Below the pieces are notes generated by a model. It did not search any database and was not told where the DNA came from. It was given only the letters and a program-made list of their open reading frames with translations. From Pseudarthrobacter sp. C4D7 (GTDB taxonomy: Bacteria > Actinomycetota > Actinomycetes > Actinomycetales > Micrococcaceae): a stretch of 64,000 nt of DNA. The position numbers and the translations under genes were made by a program. This document shows, piece after piece, positions 8,371-17,230 of this stretch. The stretch's first letter is position 1, and every line of letters starts with the position of its first letter. The DNA is taken from the NCBI RefSeq assembly GCF_013359725.1, contig NZ_JABFMW010000003.1, forward strand, positions 170,362 through 234,361. The letters run 5' to 3'.

Positions 8371-11219
8371 CCTTTCGGCCCGCGCCGTTGCGCGCAGCGG
8401 CGGTTCTCGCTGCTGTGTTCATCGCGGCACGGGTCGCCTACCGGGTCCTTTTCAACGGGACAGGTACCGGCAGCCCGGTCCTGCTGGACCTGCCGCCGCT
8501 GCGGCTTCCGGCTCCCTACGCCCATGTGGTGTTCCTGGGCCCGGTCACCGGTCCGGGGCTGTGGGCAGCGGTGTTGTCCGCATTGCCCATCGCCGCGACC
8601 ATTCTCGCTTTCGGCCTGCTCAACGCCTGGGTGGATGTGTCCCGGGGCTTTGTCCGCCTGGCCCGCGGGGGCCCCCTGCAGGGCGTGGCGCGGATGCTGG
8701 TGGTGGCGTGGGCGGCGCTCCCGGCGCTGGCCGACGCGGTAGCCTCGGTTCGGTTGGCCTTCCGGTTGCGGGGCGAACGCTTCGGCCCCCGCGCCCTGGT
8801 GCCCATCCTGGAGCGCACCCTCGAACATGCCGGCCGGGTTGCGGCGGCCCTGGAGCTGCGCGGCTTCGGCAGCCGGGCAACACACTCAGGAAATCACGAC
8901 GACGGCGCGCCGCTTCTGGTGCGCGGTGCACAGTTCCGCATCGCTGACACACGCATCAGGGTTGATTCGTTCGCGCCGCCCGCCGGGTCCGTCACGGTGA
9001 TCACCGGGCCCACCGGTTCCGGTAAGTCCACCATCCTGCGCGGCCTCGCGGGCCTCCTTTCGCACGTGGACGGCGGCGGGCTGTCCGGCACCGTACGGAT
9101 TGCCGGGACGGACCGTGCCTCCGCTCCCCCGCGCGACACCGCGGGTTTAGTGGGCGTCGTCCTCCAAAACCCGCGCGCAGCCTTCGCCACCAGCCGGGTC
9201 CGGGATGACATCGCCCTGGCGCTCGAGCTCCGGGGCGTGCCGTCGGCCGCCGCGAAGGCCCGGGTCCTGGCGGTGGCGGAACGGATCGGCGTCGCCGCGC
9301 TGTTGGACCGGGCCGTCAGCACCCTCTCGGCAGGTGAGGCAACGCTCGTGGCCATCGCGGCCGCCGTCGTGGACCAGCCCAGGCTGCTGCTGGTGGACGA
9401 GCCGCTGGCCGACCTCGACGCCACGGCACGCAGCCGCGTCATCGCCGTGCTCAGCATCCTGGCCCGCGAAGACGGCGTATGCGTCATCGTGGCCGAGCAC
9501 CGGGCCGGAGCGCTGGTGCTGGTGGCGGATTCCTGGTGGACCATCGAGGACGGCGCCCTGGTGCCGGGCACCGCGCCCGCCCCCTCCGCTCCTGCCCATG
9601 CCCGGCCAGTTGTCTTGCCCGCCCACAGCCATGACACCGTGCTGACGGCAACCCACCTCGAGGTGCACCGGAAGGGGACGCCGCTGGTCCGCGACGCTTC
9701 TGTGGCCCTGCACCGCGGCGAGATCGTGGCGCTGGTGGGGCCGAACGGGGCCGGGAAGTCTTCCCTCCTGGTGGCGCTGGCCTTCCCTGAAGCCAAAGGC
9801 ACGGTGACAATGTCCGACGGCGGCCGGGTCGCCCTGGTGCCGGACGCCTCCGATGACCTTTTCACCCGGGATACCGTGGCGGGCGAGCTGCGGGCGGCGG
9901 AACGGCGGCTGGCGCGCAAGAAACACGGCGCGGCGGTTGCTGCCGGTGCCGCGGCGGCCCGCGTTGCCCGGCTTCGGGGAGACGTTCATATTCCGGTCGG
10001 GAACGGGCATCCGCGGGACCTCTCCGCCGGCGAGCGCAGGATCCTGGCCATCGCCCTGCAGACCATGGACAGCCCCGGGGTGCTGCTGATTGACGAGCCC
10101 ACCCGCGGACTCGATCCGGCCGCACGCGGAGCGGTGGCGAATGCCCTGCGCACGGCGGCAGAGGATGGCGCGGCGGTCATGATCGCCACGCACGACCTCG
10201 ACTTCGCGCACGGTCTGGGTGCCCGCATCCTGCCGATGCGTGACGGAGTGGCGCCATCCCTGGAACCTGTCGCTGCCCCGGAACCGTATGTCCCGGCACC
10301 CTCTCCCGCTTTTGCCGGAGCCCAGGCTGGGGCGTCCGCCGCTGAACAGGAAGATGTACCGGGCGCCAGGAGGCCACACCGGGTCCGGATGCCGAGGGGC
10401 GCTGAACTCGCGGTCCTCGCCGTCGCCAACCTGCTCGCCCTCGCCGCGTTCTGCTGGCCGCTGCTTGCCGCGGCCCTCCCCCAGGACGCTGCCGCCGCAA
10501 CCCCCTACGCGGCGCTGGCCATTGCACCCGTGGCCGCGGTCGCCGTCGTGCTTTCCCTGGACGGGTCGGTGCGTTCGGCACACACGGTGGCACTGCTGGG
10601 CGTGCTGGCTGCAGTCGGTTCAGCGGTGCGGGTGGCGAGCACCGGCGTCGGCGGCGTGGAAGCGGTGTTTATCCTGCTGATCCTGGCTGGCCGGGCGTTC
10701 GGTCCCCGGTTCGGGCTGCTGCTCGGGGCCGCCACGATTGCCGTCTCCAGTGCGCTGTGGGGCGGGATCGGGCCGTGGACGCCGTTCCAGATTTTTGCCT
10801 GCGCGTGGGTGGGCGCGGGGGCCGGGCTGCTCCCCCGCCGGGTGCGGGGCAGGGCAGAGCTGTGGATGCTGGCGGCCTACGGCGTGGTGGCGTCCTATGT
10901 GTTCGGGCTGCTGCTCAACCTGTGGTTCTGGCCCTTCGCCGTGGGCAGCGGCACCGGGATTTCCTATGTTCCGGGCGCACCGCTGGGCACCAACCTCAGC
11001 AGCTTCCTGCTCTACTCACTGGTGACGTCGACGGCGGGCTGGGACACCCTGCGGGCCGTCACCACGGTGATCGGCATCGCGGTGGTGGGCCGCGCCGTGC
11101 TGGCCGCGCTGCGGCGGGTGAAGCCGGTTTCCGGTGCGGGCGGGGCTTCCGGGGCAGACGGCCAGGCCGCCAGTGTGCCGTCACCGCTGGTGCGGGACCG
11201 GCGCCAGCTCACACCGTGA
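8367..11219 (+). CDS. Four-part fused ECF transporter: EcfT, two EcfA ATPases and an S component
   Basis: The 950-residue chain carries a complete energy-coupling-factor importer. Residues 1-180 are hydrophobic and end in the ALELRGFGSR coupling-helix motif of EcfT. The first ATPase has GPTGSGKST near 214, LSAGE near 321 and LLLVDEPLADLD near 341. The second has GPNGAGKSS near 459, LSAGERR near 552 and LLIDEPTRGLD near 573. A linker leads to a hydrophobic C-terminal domain of about six helices (about 690-920) that fits a substrate-capturing S component. Usually these are three or four separate proteins. The substrate is probably a vitamin or cofactor; the DUF4430-like partner and metH nearby make cobalamin plausible but unproven. 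Confidence 0.85.
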   Translation: MTFRPAPLRAAAVLAAVFIAARVAYRVLFNGTGTGSPVLLDLPPLRLPAPYAHVVFLGPVTGPGLWAAVLSALPIAATILAFGLLNAWVDVSRGFVRLARGGPLQGVARMLVVAWAALPALADAVASVRLAFRLRGERFGPRALVPILERTLEHAGRVAAALELRGFGSRATHSGNHDDGAPLLVRGAQFRIADTRIRVDSFAPPAGSVTVITGPTGSGKSTILRGLAGLLSHVDGGGLSGTVRIAGTDRASAPPRDTAGLVGVVLQNPRAAFATSRVRDDIALALELRGVPSAAAKARVLAVAERIGVAALLDRAVSTLSAGEATLVAIAAAVVDQPRLLLVDEPLADLDATARSRVIAVLSILAREDGVCVIVAEHRAGALVLVADSWWTIEDGALVPGTAPAPSAPAHARPVVLPAHSHDTVLTATHLEVHRKGTPLVRDASVALHRGEIVALVGPNGAGKSSLLVALAFPEAKGTVTMSDGGRVALVPDASDDLFTRDTVAGELRAAERRLARKKHGAAVAAGAAAARVARLRGDVHIPVGNGHPRDLSAGERRILAIALQTMDSPGVLLIDEPTRGLDPAARGAVANALRTAAEDGAAVMIATHDLDFAHGLGARILPMRDGVAPSLEPVAAPEPYVPAPSPAFAGAQAGASAAEQEDVPGARRPHRVRMPRGAELAVLAVANLLALAAFCWPLLAAALPQDAAAATPYAALAIAPVAAVAVVLSLDGSVRSAHTVALLGVLAAVGSAVRVASTGVGGVEAVFILLILAGRAFGPRFGLLLGAATIAVSSALWGGIGPWTPFQIFACAWVGAGAGLLPRRVRGRAELWMLAAYGVVASYVFGLLLNLWFWPFAVGSGTGISYVPGAPLGTNLSSFLLYSLVTSTAGWDTLRAVTTVIGIAVVGRAVLAALRRVKPVSGAGGASGADGQAASVPSPLVRDRRQLTP

Positions 11220-11399
11220 CGCAGACAGGTTGCCTCCAGCCAACGAATTTGTGACACTGTTGTCCTCTGTTCCCCAGTGTTAGGCAATGTTTTGACGGGC
11301 ATTTCAGGTTTCGCGACGCAATCCGCGCGCTGACACTTTCCTGATGCCCCAAGGGCCGGCAAGTTCAGCGCTTCACCCGCTGAAACCACCGGGAGCCCG

Positions 11400-11510
11400 A
11401 TGCCGATCCACGGCTTTCTTTCCCCTGCACTGATTTCCTGCCCCGCAGCATACGCCTGCCTATGCCCCAGGCCGCCGTGGCCGCCCACCGCCACGCCCCG
11501 TCCGCCTTAG
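11400..11510 (+). CDS. 36-residue leader ORF upstream of the ABC-F gene
   Basis: An ATG at 11400, with GGGAG five bases upstream, opens a 36-codon frame ending in TAG at 11508-11510, 71 bases before the ABC-F start. The peptide ends in a proline-rich run, PRPPWPPTATPRPP. Short leader ORFs whose translation stalls when ribosomes are inhibited are a known way of inducing ABC-F resistance genes, and proline clusters are intrinsically slow to translate. The ribosome site, position and composition support a regulatory leader, but the frame could be chance in GC-rich DNA. A TTGACG at 11291-11296 is a candidate -35 element with no convincing -10. I see nothing else in the gap from 11220 to 11581. 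Confidence 0.45.
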   Translation: MPIHGFLSPALISCPAAYACLCPRPPWPPTATPRPP

Positions 11511-11581
11511 GACCCGCGCTCTACGGACCTGACCTCGGCGAACCGCGGCCCAGCCGCCCAACACCCTGTTTTGGGAGCACC

Positions 11582-13201
11582 ATGCCTGCAATAAAAAATC
11601 CATCCATCGTCCTCACGGACGTGCATTTCCGGTGGCCGGACGGCTCGCCGGCTTTGTCCGGGATATCCGGGAGCTTCGGGCCCGGGAAAACCGGGCTCGT
11701 CGGAACGAATGGCTCCGGGAAGTCAACGCTGCTGCGACTCGTGGCGGGGACCCTCACACCGACGGCCGGCAGTATCACCACGGGAGCCGACGTCGGCTAC
11801 CTTCCGCAGACCCTGACGCTGCACGACGATGCCACCCTGATGGAGCTGCTCGGGATCAGGGACAAAGTCCGTGCTCTGCGGGCTATCGAATCCGGTGACG
11901 CAGCGGTAGAGCATTTCGATGTGCTGGGCGACGACTGGGACATCGAGGCCCGTGCGGACGAGGCGCTGGAGGGGATCGGCCTGACCGGCGTCGGGCTGGA
12001 CCGGCGCGTGGGCGAACTGTCCGGCGGGGAAGCCATGCTGGCCGCCATCTCCGGGCTCCGGATCCGGCGCACCCCCATCACCTTGCTGGATGAACCGACG
12101 AACAACCTGGACCGCCGGGCACGCTCGGCGCTCGGAGGGATGCTGGCTGACTGGCCGGGCAGCCTGGTGGTGGTCAGCCACGATCTGGCACTGCTGGAAC
12201 TCATGGACAGCACGGCCGAACTGTATGAGGGAGGGCTCACGGTGTTCGGCGGCCCCTACAGCGAGTGGCAGGCGTACATGGACAGCCAGCAAGCCGCAGC
12301 CGCGCAGGCAACCCGTGCCGCTGAGCAACTGGTGAAGAAGGAAAAGCGGCAAAAGCAGGAGGCCGAATCGAAGCTCGCCCAACGGGCCAGGACGGGCCAG
12401 GCCAGCTACGACAATAAGAAGGGATCCAAGATCCTGATGAACCAGCGGGCCTCTGATGCCCAGGTCTCAGCCGGACGAATGCGTTCCGGCATGGACGCCA
12501 AAGTGCAGGCCGCGCAAGCGGCCCTGGACGCCGCCGCAGCGAGGGTGCGGGACCAGGAGCGGATATCCCTGAACCTTCCCGACCCGGACGTTCCGCGCGG
12601 CCGGCGGATCGCGGAACTGCGGGGCACCAACCGCTCCTTTGTGGTGCAGGGCCCGGAGAAGGTGGCCATCATCGGACCCAACGGTGCTGGCAAGACCACA
12701 CTGCTGGAACGCTTGATGGGCGGTGTCCCGTGCATCGAGGGCGAAGCCGGTGGAAGCCTGCTGACGGACCGCGCCGGCTACCTGCGTCAACGGCTCGACG
12801 GGCTGCGGGAAGAGGCAACAACCCTCGAAAACGTACAGGACGCCGCGCCGGACGTGCCTGCGGGTGATATCCGCAACCAGCTGGCTCGGTTCCTCCTCCG
12901 TGGCGACAGCGTGAACCGGCCGGTGCACACGCTCTCGGGCGGTGAGCGGTTCAGGGTTTCCCTGGCCCGGCTGCTTTTCGCCGACCCGCCGCCTCAAGTC
13001 CTGATCCTGGATGAGCCAACCAACAACCTGGACATCCGGAGCGTTGACCAGCTGGTGGAGTCGCTCGGGGCCTACGGCGGCGCCGTCATCGTGGTCAGCC
13101 ACGATGACGCCTTCCTGGACCGGTTGGACCTGGACTTCATCCTCGGCATGGGACGCGATGGGTCGCTGACCGAACTGGCCTCGCTGCCTGGCGCGGAATG
13201 A
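11582..13201 (+). CDS. ABC-F family ATPase (ribosome-associated, possible antibiotic resistance)
   Basis: The 539-residue protein has two ABC domains and no membrane segment, the hallmark of ABC-F factors that act on the ribosome rather than as transporters. Walker A motifs are GTNGSGKST near residue 41 and GPNGAGKTT near 364. Each half has a signature (LSGGE) and a Walker B ending in DEPTNNLD. The inter-domain linker is charged and helical (about 235-335), as expected for the P-site tRNA interaction motif. I start at the ATG at 11582, preceded by GGGAGCACC, rather than 40 codons upstream, where the longer frame overlaps a separate leader ORF. Whether it is a resistance factor or a housekeeping translation factor cannot be told from sequence alone. 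Confidence 0.85.
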   Translation: MPAIKNPSIVLTDVHFRWPDGSPALSGISGSFGPGKTGLVGTNGSGKSTLLRLVAGTLTPTAGSITTGADVGYLPQTLTLHDDATLMELLGIRDKVRALRAIESGDAAVEHFDVLGDDWDIEARADEALEGIGLTGVGLDRRVGELSGGEAMLAAISGLRIRRTPITLLDEPTNNLDRRARSALGGMLADWPGSLVVVSHDLALLELMDSTAELYEGGLTVFGGPYSEWQAYMDSQQAAAAQATRAAEQLVKKEKRQKQEAESKLAQRARTGQASYDNKKGSKILMNQRASDAQVSAGRMRSGMDAKVQAAQAALDAAAARVRDQERISLNLPDPDVPRGRRIAELRGTNRSFVVQGPEKVAIIGPNGAGKTTLLERLMGGVPCIEGEAGGSLLTDRAGYLRQRLDGLREEATTLENVQDAAPDVPAGDIRNQLARFLLRGDSVNRPVHTLSGGERFRVSLARLLFADPPPQVLILDEPTNNLDIRSVDQLVESLGAYGGAVIVVSHDDAFLDRLDLDFILGMGRDGSLTELASLPGAE

Positions 13202-13247
13202 TAGGAGGCCGGGGCCGGCAGCGCGGTCCCCAGGGCCACAGCCGAAC

Positions 13248-16200
13248 TCACACCTTGAAGTACTTGGCCTCCGGGTGGTGGAACACGAACGCGTCGGTGG
13301 ACTGCTCGGGGTGCAGCATCAGCTCGTCGCTCAGGATGACGCCCATGCGCTCGGGCTTCAACAGCTCGGTGACCTTGCGGCGGTCCTCCATGTCAGGGCA
13401 GGCGGGGTAGCCCAGCGAGAACCGGGCACCGCGGTAGTCCAGCTTGAAGTACCCTGCTGTGTCCTTGGGCTCCTCGGACGCGAAGCCGAGCTCCTTGCGG
13501 ATGCGGGCATGCCAGAACTCGGCCAGCGCCTCGGTGAGCTGCATGACCAGGCCGTTGAGCTCGTAGTAGTCGCGGTACTGGTTGGCCGCGAACATCTTGG
13601 ACGTGAACTCCTCGATCCTGGAGCCAGCGGTGACCAGCTGCACGGGCAGCACGTCGATCTGCCCGGATTCGCGGGACTTCACGAAGTCGGCCAGGCAGAG
13701 GTGCCGGTCGCGGCGCTGCCGTGGGAAGTCGAAGCGCAGGCGGTCGGTGCCGATCGGACCGCCTGAACCACCGTCCGGGGCGAGCAGACCGGCCTGGCCC
13801 AGGACGCCGTCGGGATCCTCGCCGTGGTGAAGCACCACTACCTGCTCCCCTTCGGAAACCACGGGGAAGTAGCCATAGGCCACGGACGCGTCCAGCATGC
13901 CCTCGCCCAGGATGCGGTCCAGCCAGTAGCGCAGGCGCGGCCTGCCCTCGCGTTCCACCAGTTCCTCGTAGGAGGCCCCATCCTCGCCGCGGCCGGGCTT
14001 GAGGCCCCACTGGCCCATGAAGGTGGCGCGCTCGTCGAGGAACGCGGAGTAGTCGTGCAGCGAGACGCCGCGGACAATGCGGGTGCCCCAGAACGGCGGC
14101 ACGGGGACGGGGTTGTCGGTGGCGACGTCGGAACGGCCGGGCATGGCCTCGGGCTCGGTGATCGTGAACTTGGCACCGCCCTTGTGGATGCGCTTCTTCA
14201 AAGGCGGCAGGCCGACGTCGTCCGGGGACTCACCGCGGGCAACGCGCACCAGGGGTTCCATGAGGGACAGGCCTTCGAAGGCGTCCTTGGCGTAGCGGAC
14301 CACGCCGTCGAACTGCTCGGCGAGGTCCTGTTCCACGTAGGCGCGGGTGAGGGCTGCGCCGCCCAGGATCACGGGCCACTTCTTGGCGAGGCCGCGCGAC
14401 TGGAGCTCCGCGAGGTTTTCCTTCATCACCACGGTGGATTTCACCAGCAGCCCGGACATGCCAATGACGTCGGCGTTGTGCTGCTCCGCCGCGGCGATGA
14501 TCTCGGCGATGCCCTGCTTGATGCCAATGTTGATGACCTTGTAGCCGTTGTTGGTGAGGATGATGTCCACCAGGTTCTTGCCGATGTCGTGCACGTCGCC
14601 GCGGACGGTGGCGATCACCATGGTGCCCTTGCCGGAGGAGTCCGACTTCTCCATGTGCGGCTCGAGCAGGGCGACGGCGTTCTTCATCACCTCGGCGGAC
14701 TGCAGCACGAACGGCAGCTGCATTTCGCCGGCGCCGAAGCGTTCGCCAACCACCTTCATGCCTTCGAGCAGGTGGTCGTTGATGATGCCCAGTGGGGTCA
14801 TGCCCTCGCTGCGGGCCAGGTCCAGGTCTGCTTCGAGGCCCTTGCCTTCGCCGTCGATGATGCGCCGCTCCAGGCGAGCGCCCGTGGGCAGCGCGGCGAG
14901 TTCGGCGGCGCGCTGGTCCTTGAGGGCTGCGGTGTCGACGCCGGCGAACATGTCGAGCATGCTGGCGAGGGGATCGTAGGTGGTGTTGCCGTCGGCGTCG
15001 TATTCGCGGCGGTCCCAGACCAGGTCCAGGGCCACCTTGCGCTGCTCCTCCGGGAGGGAGGCGAGCGGCACGATCTTGGCGGCGTCGATGATGCCGCTGG
15101 TCAGGCCTGCCTGGACGGCTTCGTGCAGGAACACGGAGTTCAGGACGATGCGGGCGGCGGGGTTCAGGCCGAAGGAGACGTTGGAGACGCCGAGGGTGGT
15201 GTTGATGCCGGGGTATTTGGCGGTGATCTGGCGGATGGCCTCGATGGTTTCGATCCCGTCGCGGCGGGTTTCCTCCTGGCCGGTAGCGACGGGGAAGGTG
15301 AGGCAGTCGACGATGATGTCCTCGACGCGCATGCCCCATTCACCCACGAGGGAATCGATCAGGCGGGAGGCGATGGCCACCTTGCCCTCGGTAGTGCGGG
15401 CCTGGCCCTCTTCGTTGATGGTTAGGGCAATGACGGCGGTGCCGTGCTCCTTGACCAGCGGCATGATGCGGGCGAAGCGGCTGTTGGGGCCGTCGCCGTC
15501 CTCGTAGTTGACGGAGTTGACCACGGGGCGGCCGCCGATGAGTTCCAGTCCGGCCTTCAGGACGGGTGGTTCGGTGGAGTCGATGACCAGCGGGAGGGTG
15601 GAGGCCGAGGCGAACCGGGAGACGATCTCCTTAACGTCCGCCACGCCGTCGCGGCCCACGTAGTCGACGCAGACGTCCAGCAGGTGCGCGCCCACGCGGA
15701 TCTGTTCGCGGGCGATGTCCACGCAGTCGTCCCATCGTTCCTCGAGCATGGCCTGGCGGAAGGCCTTGGAGCCGTTGGCGTTGGTGCGCTCACCGATGGC
15801 CAGGTAGGCGGATTCCTGGTCGAAGTTCACGTGCTGGTAGAGGGACGCGACGCCGGCCTCGCGTTCTTCGGGGATTCTCGCCGGCGCGTTGTCTGCTTTG
15901 GTCTCCACGGCTTTGTTGCGGAAGGGGGCAAGACGTTCGACGACGGCGGCCATGTGTTCCGGCGTCGTACCGCAGCAGCCGCCCACCAGGCCCAGGCCGA
16001 ATTCGCGCACGAACTGTTCGTGCGCGGTGGCGAGTTCGGTGGGGGTGAGCGGGTAGTGCGCGCCGTTGGCGCCGAGGATGGGCAGGCCGGCGTTGGGCAT
16101 GCAGGCGATGGCCACGGAGGACTGCTTGGCGAGGTGGCGGAGGTGCTCGCTCATCTCGTCGGGGCCGGTGGCGCAGTTCAGGCCGATGGCGTCGACGCCG

Positions 16201-16892
16201 AGCGGTTCCAGGGCGGTGAGCGCGGCGCCGATTTCGGAGCCCATGAGCATGGTGCCGGTGGTTTCGACTGTCACCTCGACGAAGACGGGGAGGCGGATGC
16301 CCTTGGAGACGATGGCCTGCTTGCAGCCGTTGACGGCGGCTTTGGTCTGCAGGAGGTCCTGGCTGGTTTCGATGAGGAACGCGTCAGCGCCGCCGTCGAT
16401 GAGGCCCTCGGCCTGCAGGGCGAAGGTCTGCTTGAGGTAGTCGTAGCTGGTGTGGCCCAGGCTGGGGAGCTTGGTGCCGGGGCCCATGGAACCGAGGACC
16501 CAGCGCATGCGGCCGTCTGTTTCTTCTGCCGCCTCTGCGCGTTCGCGGGCGATCTGCGCGCCTTTTCTTGCCAGTTCCTCGATGCGGTCGTCGATGCCGT
16601 AGTCCGAGAGGTTGGACCAGTTGGCGCCGAAGGTGTTGGTTTCCACGGCGTCGATGCCGGTGGCGAAGTAGGCGTCGTGGATGTCCGCGACGACGTCCGG
16701 GCGCGTGTCGTTGAGGATCTCGTTGCAGCCCTCAAGGTTCTGGAAGTCCGTGTCCAGCTGCAGGTCACGGCCCTGCAGCATGGTGCCCATCGCGCCGTCG
16801 GCAATGACCACCCGGTGGTTCACGGCGTCCAGCAGCTCCTGGGACCGGGCGGGACGGGGGACGGACTCGATGTCCAGTGCGAAACGAGGCAT
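13248..16892 (-). CDS. metH: Cobalamin-dependent methionine synthase
   Basis: The 1214-residue enzyme transfers a methyl group from methyltetrahydrofolate through cobalamin to homocysteine. The homocysteine domain opens with GAMGTMLQGRDL near residue 34 and supplies zinc cysteines in GLNCATG and VGGCCGTTPEH. A pterin domain follows, starting near 355 (AIGERTNANGSKAF). The B12 domain has the lower-ligand motif DVHDIGKN near 764. The S-adenosylmethionine activation domain ends the chain, with a RGARFSLGYPACPD segment close to the C terminus. All four modules are intact and the length is normal. No B12 riboswitch was recognised upstream. The gene is transcribed convergently with the ABC-F gene. 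An ECF importer that might deliver cobalamin lies 5 kb away. Confidence 0.97.
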   Translation of the reverse strand: MPRFALDIESVPRPARSQELLDAVNHRVVIADGAMGTMLQGRDLQLDTDFQNLEGCNEILNDTRPDVVADIHDAYFATGIDAVETNTFGANWSNLSDYGIDDRIEELARKGAQIARERAEAAEETDGRMRWVLGSMGPGTKLPSLGHTSYDYLKQTFALQAEGLIDGGADAFLIETSQDLLQTKAAVNGCKQAIVSKGIRLPVFVEVTVETTGTMLMGSEIGAALTALEPLGVDAIGLNCATGPDEMSEHLRHLAKQSSVAIACMPNAGLPILGANGAHYPLTPTELATAHEQFVREFGLGLVGGCCGTTPEHMAAVVERLAPFRNKAVETKADNAPARIPEEREAGVASLYQHVNFDQESAYLAIGERTNANGSKAFRQAMLEERWDDCVDIAREQIRVGAHLLDVCVDYVGRDGVADVKEIVSRFASASTLPLVIDSTEPPVLKAGLELIGGRPVVNSVNYEDGDGPNSRFARIMPLVKEHGTAVIALTINEEGQARTTEGKVAIASRLIDSLVGEWGMRVEDIIVDCLTFPVATGQEETRRDGIETIEAIRQITAKYPGINTTLGVSNVSFGLNPAARIVLNSVFLHEAVQAGLTSGIIDAAKIVPLASLPEEQRKVALDLVWDRREYDADGNTTYDPLASMLDMFAGVDTAALKDQRAAELAALPTGARLERRIIDGEGKGLEADLDLARSEGMTPLGIINDHLLEGMKVVGERFGAGEMQLPFVLQSAEVMKNAVALLEPHMEKSDSSGKGTMVIATVRGDVHDIGKNLVDIILTNNGYKVINIGIKQGIAEIIAAAEQHNADVIGMSGLLVKSTVVMKENLAELQSRGLAKKWPVILGGAALTRAYVEQDLAEQFDGVVRYAKDAFEGLSLMEPLVRVARGESPDDVGLPPLKKRIHKGGAKFTITEPEAMPGRSDVATDNPVPVPPFWGTRIVRGVSLHDYSAFLDERATFMGQWGLKPGRGEDGASYEELVEREGRPRLRYWLDRILGEGMLDASVAYGYFPVVSEGEQVVVLHHGEDPDGVLGQAGLLAPDGGSGGPIGTDRLRFDFPRQRRDRHLCLADFVKSRESGQIDVLPVQLVTAGSRIEEFTSKMFAANQYRDYYELNGLVMQLTEALAEFWHARIRKELGFASEEPKDTAGYFKLDYRGARFSLGYPACPDMEDRRKVTELLKPERMGVILSDELMLHPEQSTDAFVFHHPEAKYFKV

Positions 16893-17230
16893 TTAAACAG
16901 GTTACGGGCGACACGCCGAAACATTGCTTCGTGTGTCAGTGTGCTACGACGGGGGCTCCTCAACACAGATCGGTGCCATTAGAAACGTCCCGCACTTACG
17001 CCACCTATGGATAAAGGCCCACCTGCAACTCCGCTGGACCTCTCCCGGATGTTTAAGTCATATATGGGCCGACCTGCCAGCGACAAACAAGCTCACAACT
17101 CCGTGTCCGGAGGTTGGCTGGGTCGAAATGGGACTCAAACTCCTCCCTGAGCGATTCTTAGCGTGGGGCAGCTAAGTTCGCCGCTTCCCTACTATGGCCT
17201 CGTGTAGGGGATGAGTCGAATCGTCGTCAG
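16893..17230. other. Intergenic boundary between metH and the low-GC operon
   Basis: This 338-base gap contains the metH promoter region at its left end and the 3' side of the unknown operon at its right. Base composition falls from GC-rich to mixed across it, marking the left edge of a probable acquired segment. I found no tRNA gene, clear direct repeat or integrase here. A stretch at about 17110-17150 is faintly reminiscent of a tRNA 3' end but does not fold into one by eye. Confidence 0.4.

Noticed and set aside
13824..16982. Two long plus-strand frames (about 500 codons each) opposite metH
   Set aside because: Both are mirror frames of a highly conserved enzyme with extreme Gly/Val/Asp/His bias and no recognisable domain.
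16893..17230. tRNA-like sequence as an integration site at the edge of the low-GC island
   Set aside because: A GGTCGAAATGGGACTCAAAC stretch recalls a tRNA arm, but no cloverleaf, anticodon stem or CCA end can be built, and no matching repeat was found at the right edge.
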